A stretch of DNA of 11,620 nucleotides from contig JAIRXI010000291.1 of NCBI GenBank assembly GCA_031268395.1, positions 1 to 11,620 of the forward strand. The letters run 5' to 3'. Shown here piece by piece: positions 8,019 through 11,620 of this stretch. How positions within the stretch are numbered: position 1 is the stretch's first letter; each line of letters starts with the position of its first letter. The stretch comes from Tannerella sp. (GTDB lineage: Bacteria; Bacteroidota; Bacteroidia; Bacteroidales; Tannerellaceae). The translations under genes were made by a program, and so were the position numbers. The notes below the pieces were generated by a model, which searched no databases, was not told the origin of the DNA, and was given only the letters and a program-made list of their open reading frames with translations.

Positions 8019-8083
8019 TAAACACGGAGACACGGAGGACACAAAGAAAGGGATGCACGATTTCCTCCGTGTCTCCGTGTTTA
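8019..8083. repeat. Perfect 21-bp inverted repeat (long hairpin)
   Basis: Bases 8019-8039 and 8063-8083 are exact reverse complements with a 23-base loop. Each arm contains two copies of ACACGGAG-like sequence (ACACGGAG, ACACGGAGGA). There is no U-tract of terminator type on either side, so an intrinsic terminator is unlikely. The motif resembles the repeated CACGGAG/CACAGAG intergenic sequences known from many environmental bacterial genomes; I make that link from memory only. Confidence 0.85.
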
Positions 8084-8085
8084 AA

Positions 8086-8384
8086 TTACTCATGTTACGC
8101 ATCCACTGCGCCGGACACCGGCAAGCCCGCATGCCCGAAGGGCGTTATTTTCATAACCGCAGGCAAGCAAAGCGCAGCTGGCGGAAGGTATGGCAGCCGG
8201 CGGTTCGCTGCCTGATAAGGCAGGACGTCGCTGTCGACAGGGAAACGGTCCTGCCTTTCAGGCAGCCACCGTATGTTCGGGTCTTTCGCCGCAGGTCGCC
8301 GGCCTGCGGTTATGAAAATAATGTCCTTCGGACTTGGGCTTGTCGGTATGGAATTTGTTGCAGTGCGTAACATCAGTTAATAAG
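8086..8384. repeat. Fold-back element of about 300 bp (MITE-like)
   Basis: The outer ends are imperfect inverted repeats: CTCATGTTACGCA near 8089-8101 and, on the complement, CTGATGTTACGCA near 8374-8362. A second arm pair follows inward: 8118-8164 pairs with 8302-8346, including an exact 20-bp match between 8145-8164 and 8302-8321. An inner stem uses GCTGCCTG...GGCAGGAC (8207-8226) and its counterpart at 8248-8266. Open frames exist on both strands, but they mirror each other through the inverted repeat and resemble no protein. No transposase is encoded, so if mobile it would need one supplied in trans. A target-site duplication is not evident. Confidence 0.7.
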
Positions 8385-8385
8385 C

Positions 8386-8416
8386 AAAAAAAGCAGGATG
8401 CACTGTAGCATCCTGC
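8386..8416 (-). terminator. Intrinsic terminator of rpoD
   Basis: Read on the minus strand, GCAGGATGC (8416-8408) and GCATCCTGC (8401-8393) form a perfect 9-bp stem with a 6-base loop, followed by seven T residues (8392-8386). It lies about 45 bp after the rpoD stop. Confidence 0.92.
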
Positions 8417-8460
8417 CTTCCTGTCAATATACGGCAAAATATGTCAACCCGTCTTGTCTT

Positions 8461-9321
8461 TTACCCCAAGTATGATTTCAGCAATTTGCTGCGCGAACCC
8501 TGCCTCAGCCGGCGAATCGCCTTTTCTTTAATCTGACGCACCCGCTCGCGGGTAAGACCAAACTTGTCGCCAATCTCTTCCAGTGTTACTTCCTGGCATC
8601 CAATACCGAAAAACATCTTGATGATGTCGCATTCCCGTTCGGTCAGCGTAGCCAGCGCCCGGTCAATTTCTTTCGACAGGGATTCATTCATCAGCGTTCC
8701 GTCGGCCACGGGAGCATCGTCATTCACCAGGACGTCCAGCAAACTGTTGTCTTCGCCTTCCACAAACGGCGCATCCACAGAGATAGACCGTCCGGACACT
8801 TTCAGCGTATCTGAAATCTTGTCTACCGGAATATCCAGTTCTTCCGCCAGTTCTTCGGCCGACGGTCTGCGTTCATTTTCCTGCTCAAAGCGCGAAAATG
8901 CCTTGCTGATTTTGTTCAACGAACCTACCTGATTCAACGGTAAACGCACGATGCGCGACTGCTCTGCCAGCGCCTGCAAAATGGATTGACGAATCCACCA
9001 GACGGCATAGGAAATGAACTTGAATCCACGCGTTTCATCGAATTTCTCCGCAGCCTTAATCAAACCCAGATTTCCTTCATTGATCAGGTCAGGCAGACTC
9101 AGTCCCTGATTTTGATACTGCTTGGCCACGGATACGACGAAACGCAAATTTGCCCGCGTCAGTTTCTCTAACGCTTTCCGGTCTCCTTTCTTAATGGCCT
9201 GCGCCAGTTCTACCTCTTCCTCAACCGTAATAAGATCTTCACGACCAATCTCTTGGAGATACTTGTCCAAGGAGGCACTTTCCCGATTGGTAATGGACTT
9301 TGTTATCTTTAGCTGTCTCAT
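8461..9321 (-). CDS. rpoD: Primary sigma factor RpoD (sigma-ABfr type)
   Basis: The 286-residue protein is the short form of the housekeeping sigma factor found in Bacteroidetes, lacking region 1.1 and the large non-conserved insert of E. coli sigma-70. Region 1.2 is near 17-47 ([19 protein letters not shown]). Region 2 is at about 53-121 with [30 protein letters not shown] and the -10-reading helix [16 protein letters not shown]. Region 3 spans about 130-205. Region 4 is near 220-275 with the helix-turn-helix [20 protein letters not shown]. It directs core RNA polymerase to the TTTG/TAnnTTTG promoters, several of which occur in this window. It is transcribed alone, with a promoter in the gap from htrA and a strong terminator downstream. 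Confidence 0.97.
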   Translation of the reverse strand: MRQLKITKSITNRESASLDKYLQEIGREDLITVEEEVELAQAIKKGDRKALEKLTRANLRFVVSVAKQYQNQGLSLPDLINEGNLGLIKAAEKFDETRGFKFISYAVWWIRQSILQALAEQSRIVRLPLNQVGSLNKISKAFSRFEQENERRPSAEELAEELDIPVDKISDTLKVSGRSISVDAPFVEGEDNSLLDVLVNDDAPVADGTLMNESLSKEIDRALATLTERECDIIKMFFGIGCQEVTLEEIGDKFGLTRERVRQIKEKAIRRLRQGSRSKLLKSYLG

Positions 9322-9352
9322 CCACTATTAAATATTGAAATGCAAAAGGGTG

Positions 9353-9384
9353 CAAAGGTAGTCATTTTATCATGAAAAGCATCT
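9353..9384 (-). promoter_or_regulatory. Probable rpoD promoter
   Basis: TACCTTTG on the minus strand (9360-9353) matches the TAnnTTTG -7 consensus exactly. The upstream region about 20 bp away is T-rich (CTTTTC, around 9375-9380) but lacks a perfect TTTG. The 5' leader would be about 25 bases. Confidence 0.55.
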
Positions 9385-9478
9385 TTCCACCCCTGATTTT
9401 ACTGTTAATTTACACTTAAAACAATCTTTTCTTCCTGTTTGTTCATTCCTTTTTTGTTTGCCGTCAGACATTTACCTT

Positions 9479-11005
9479 TTATTCCGTCAAGTCGATCGCA
9501 TAATGACGCGTCGAGCCGTCCGGATAGAATCCCTTGATAAACAAACCCTGTTCTTCGGACGAGCCTTTCAGTATCCTGTCCACAATTTTGTACAGATCGT
9601 CCGGCGTTGCGATTTTCTGGTCGTTGACAATCATAATGACAAATCCTTTCCGGATCCCGGCATCCTGGATCTTGCCCTTGCCGACACCGTTCACCTCGAT
9701 CCCGTAGCTGATGCCGCCGTACGCCTTCTTCTGGTCGGCAGTCAGTTCGCGGAATGCAGCGCCAAGTATTTCGCCGCTGTCGTCCGTTTTGCCGATCACT
9801 TCCGTCCCGCCCCGCACGTTGCGAAGTTCCACAGTAAAGACTTTCTTCGTTCCGTGACGGTCGAGTTCTACCTTTACCCTGTCTCCCGGGCGATATTTGC
9901 TGATCTGCTCCTGCAATGCGCTCGGCGATTTCACTTTTATATCATTCACGGCCGTGATCACATCGCCTTTTTCCATACCGGCTTCCCTGGCGGGACTGCG
10001 TTCGGCGAAATCAACCACACAAGCGCCTTCGAGCATCTTGATGTTATCATCTTTCAATTCGCTTTTAGCCGCTTGCGGAGGCAGCATCATAACGCCCAAC
10101 TGGGCGCGCTGTACCGTTCCGTACTGCTTCAGGTCGGCTACAACCTTGCCGGCAATACTGATGGGAACGGCGAACGAATAACCGGCAAAATTTCCGGTTT
10201 CCGAATAGATGGCCGTATTGATGCCAACCAATTCGCCTTTGGTGTTAACCAGCGCACCTCCGCTGTTACCCGGATTGACGGCAGCATCGGTCTGGATAAA
10301 CGACTCGATTTTATTCCGGTTCGACTCGCCCGTCATAATGGAACGCCCTTTGGCACTGACAATCCCCGATGTCACGGTTGATTTGAAACTGAACGGATTA
10401 CCGACAGCCAATACCCATTCGCCGACTCTCAGCTGCTCGGAATCTCCGTACGGAAGCGTATGTAAATCGGAGGCTTCAATCTTTAACAGTGCGATGTCCG
10501 TATTGGGATCGGTCCCGATGATTTTGGCCCGAAATTCTCTGTTGTCGTTCAATGTCACCTCCAACTCGTCCGCACCTTCCACTACATGATTGTTGGTTAT
10601 GACATAACCATCCGTCGAAATAATCACGCCGGACCCAAATCCCACGCGAGGCTGCTGCTGACGGGGAGCGCCTCCGCCGAAACCAAAGAAATATTCGAAC
10701 GGGTCAATATAACGCCTTTCGTCTTTCGCCCTCTGCGATTTGGCCACGGACTTAATATGCACAACAGCCTGAATTGCCTGTTCTGCAGCGTATGTAAAGT
10801 CTGTATTTTCAGCTGCCACAGAAGCATAGCTGGTCAGTCTGACCGGCTGTTCGAATGAGGAATCCCTTTCCATAAGGGCCGCCCGGATTCCCCCGTTATG
10901 TTTCACCATGTAAGTTACTGCCCCAATAGAGGTGACAAAACTTACTACTGCTATCACTGCGACAGCCAATCCTTTTTTCCACATTGTTTTCATAATTCCA
11001 CTCAT
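9479..11005 (-). CDS. htrA: Periplasmic serine protease, HtrA/DegP-DegQ family
   Basis: The 508-residue protein begins with a basic stretch and a hydrophobic segment (about 11-33), a signal peptide or membrane anchor that places the enzyme in the periplasm. The trypsin-like domain spans about 70-290 with the full catalytic triad: His140 in TNNHVVEG, Asp170 in NTDIALLK and Ser248 in GNSGGALV. PDZ1 lies at about 300-395 (SPAREAGMEKGDVI) and PDZ2 at about 415-505 (AGIRKGFVIMIVND). The family degrades or refolds misfolded envelope proteins. The ATG at 11005 is used here, but Met5 (10993) or Met8 would also leave a complete signal. No terminator is visible after its stop, and the 157-bp gap before rpoD holds the rpoD promoter, so some readthrough into rpoD is possible. 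Confidence 0.95.
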   Translation of the reverse strand: MSGIMKTMWKKGLAVAVIAVVSFVTSIGAVTYMVKHNGGIRAALMERDSSFEQPVRLTSYASVAAENTDFTYAAEQAIQAVVHIKSVAKSQRAKDERRYIDPFEYFFGFGGGAPRQQQPRVGFGSGVIISTDGYVITNNHVVEGADELEVTLNDNREFRAKIIGTDPNTDIALLKIEASDLHTLPYGDSEQLRVGEWVLAVGNPFSFKSTVTSGIVSAKGRSIMTGESNRNKIESFIQTDAAVNPGNSGGALVNTKGELVGINTAIYSETGNFAGYSFAVPISIAGKVVADLKQYGTVQRAQLGVMMLPPQAAKSELKDDNIKMLEGACVVDFAERSPAREAGMEKGDVITAVNDIKVKSPSALQEQISKYRPGDRVKVELDRHGTKKVFTVELRNVRGGTEVIGKTDDSGEILGAAFRELTADQKKAYGGISYGIEVNGVGKGKIQDAGIRKGFVIMIVNDQKIATPDDLYKIVDRILKGSSEEQGLFIKGFYPDGSTRHYAIDLTE

Positions 11006-11287
11006 TTAATAAACCTACTTACTATTCAAACTTCAAGCTTCTTCTTATCGTGAATTAGAACTCAAATTAAGTGCAATTATTGGACGTCCCGACCTTTTTT
11101 TGGGCACATTTAACGCCGGGATTTAACAATTAACCCGGCTTAACGGAAAGCCATACAGCCTCATACCATTTTAACATTTGCTGTCAGTCATTTTGTCAGA
11201 CTGTCAGCGTCTCGAAATGCATCCGGATGGAATCAGCGCGTGAGGCTTGTTTTAATTCCTAAGAAAACATAAAAAAGGAACACGACA
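11006..11287. other. Upstream region of htrA with dyads and repeats, no gene seen
   Basis: No open frame here looks coding. GCCGGG (11115-11120) and CCCGGC (11134-11139) form a dyad embedded in several TTAAC copies between about 11109 and 11145. TGTCAG occurs three times (11182-11187, 11194-11199, 11202-11207). CATCCGGATG (11220-11229) is a 10-bp palindrome. I found no exact TAnnTTTG promoter for htrA close to its start. A near match (TTAATTTG on the minus strand) lies around 11062-11069. The dyad region could therefore be an operator or part of an alternative-sigma promoter, but that is inference. Confidence 0.5.
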
Positions 11288-11318
11288 TTTGCAGAAACAA
11301 ATATAACTCCTAATTTTG
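11288..11318 (+). promoter_or_regulatory. Promoter of tRNA-Lys
   Basis: TTTG (11288-11291) and TAATTTTG (11311-11318) are separated by 19 bp and match the Bacteroidetes -33 and TAnnTTTG -7 elements. Transcription would begin about 10 bases before the tRNA. Confidence 0.8.
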
Positions 11319-11336
11319 CACCCGCATTGAAACATT

Positions 11337-11409
11337 GACTCCGTAGCTCAGTTGGTAGAGCAAATGACTCTTAATCATTGGGTCGAGAGTTCGAGCCTCT
11401 CCGGGGTCA
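11337..11409 (+). tRNA. tRNA-Lys (anticodon CTT)
   Basis: This is a complete 73-base cloverleaf. The acceptor stem GACTCCG pairs with CGGGGTC (one G-T pair), with discriminator A at 11409. The D arm is GCTC...GAGC. The anticodon stem is AATGA/TCATT with loop CTCTTAA, placing CTT at 11370-11372. The T arm is GAGAG-TTCGAGC-CTCTC. No CCA is encoded, so it must be added after transcription. Confidence 0.97.
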
Positions 11410-11433
11410 CAGCTTATAATATGATGATAATTA

Positions 11434-11464
11434 GGGAGATGCCAGCCGGCATACTCCCTTTTTT
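11434..11464 (+). terminator. Intrinsic terminator after tRNA-Lys
   Basis: GGGAGATGCC (11434-11443) pairs with GGCATaCTCCC (11448-11458, one bulged A) around a 4-base loop and is followed by six T residues (11459-11464). It ends the tRNA transcript and separates it from the promoter at 11488. Confidence 0.88.
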
Positions 11465-11487
11465 ATGCGATTTATGTTGTAAAACAT

Positions 11488-11519
11488 CTTGCTTTTTCAC
11501 GCTATTCATGCTATATTTG
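11488..11519 (+). promoter_or_regulatory. Promoter for the gene starting at 11555
   Basis: CTTG (11488-11491, close to TTTG) and TATATTTG (11512-11519, an exact TAnnTTTG) are 20 bp apart. A transcription start near 11525 would give a leader of about 30 bases before the ATG at 11555. Confidence 0.7.
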
Positions 11520-11554
11520 CAGTCATCACGGACAAATTTTATCTTATAAAAACG

Positions 11555-11620
11555 ATGGTGCTACATACAATTTGCATAAGGCGAAGAGTTAAAAGAAACG
11601 GGACCTATCCGGTATTATCC
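11555..11620 (+). CDS. 5' end of a gene, possibly a tyrosine recombinase/integrase, partial
   Basis: From the ATG at 11555 the frame stays open for 22 codons to the window edge. The segment RRRVKRNGTYPV resembles the N-terminal arm-type DNA-binding domain of Bacteroidetes site-specific integrases, where a basic stretch followed by a (K/R)(D/N)GTYP(V/I) motif is common. The position supports this reading: it lies just downstream of a tRNA gene, points away from it and has its own promoter. Only 22 residues are visible, so the family call is tentative; another small protein or a chance frame is possible. Confidence 0.45.
   Translation, partial: MVLHTICIRRRVKRNGTYPVLS

Noticed and set aside
7637..8215. 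192-codon plus-strand open frame with GPD/APD heptads
   Set aside because: It is a by-product of the stop-free 21-bp repeat. It runs into the unrelated hairpin and fold-back element, which no single protein would be expected to span.
8095..8373. Open frames on both strands inside the fold-back element (about 90-105 codons)
   Set aside because: They mirror each other through the inverted repeat, resemble no known protein and lack ribosome binding sites.
9458..10381. 307-codon plus-strand open frame
   Set aside because: It is antisense to htrA, which has a complete catalytic triad and PDZ domains.
11298..11305. CAAATATA, a minus-strand TAnnTTTG match that could drive htrA
   Set aside because: It lies inside the tRNA promoter, nearly 300 bp from htrA, and has no matching -33 element.
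11352..11549. 65-codon plus-strand open frame
   Set aside because: It starts inside the tRNA gene and crosses its terminator and the next promoter.

Overview
The window looks like a chromosomal segment of a Bacteroidales bacterium (phylum Bacteroidota). The evidence is a short primary sigma factor without region 1.1, promoter-like sites of the Bacteroidetes form TTTG-N18-20-TAnnTTTG, an rfbD-prfC gene pair, and a polysaccharide export lipoprotein with a hydrophobic C-terminal helix. The genus cannot be fixed from the sequence alone. Every complete protein-coding gene lies on the minus strand. The tRNA and a gene start at the right edge are on the plus strand.

Left third (about 1-4777): a compact export module read right to left. 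It holds an outer-membrane polysaccharide export lipoprotein (Wza type), a chain-length/co-polymerase protein (Wzz type, no kinase domain), an oligosaccharide flippase (Wzx type), and a cutC gene that overlaps the flippase end by 17 bp. No glycosyltransferase or polymerase is present. Bases 1-132 contain an open plus-strand frame that may be the end of a convergent gene, in which case the operon ends with cutC.

Middle (4920-7388): rfbD (dTDP-4-dehydrorhamnose reductase) followed 3 bp later by prfC (peptide chain release factor 3), apparently one transcript from a promoter directly upstream of rfbD.

Intergenic island (about 7389-8460, over 1 kb, no credible gene): this is the most unusual part. 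It contains four inverted-repeat structures in a row. These are a short fold-back sequence; a roughly 265-bp array on an exact 21-bp lattice that is also one large imperfect palindrome; a hairpin with perfect 21-bp arms; and a roughly 300-bp fold-back element whose ends match the short fold-back sequence. It closes with a strong intrinsic terminator for rpoD.

Right third (8461-11620): rpoD (primary sigma factor) with its own promoter, then htrA/degQ (periplasmic serine protease with two PDZ domains). A 331-bp gap with dyads and repeats follows. Then comes tRNA-Lys(CTT) with a clear promoter and terminator, and a well-formed promoter driving an open frame cut by the window edge. Its first residues resemble the N-terminus of Bacteroidetes tyrosine recombinases, which suggests an integrative element next to the tRNA.
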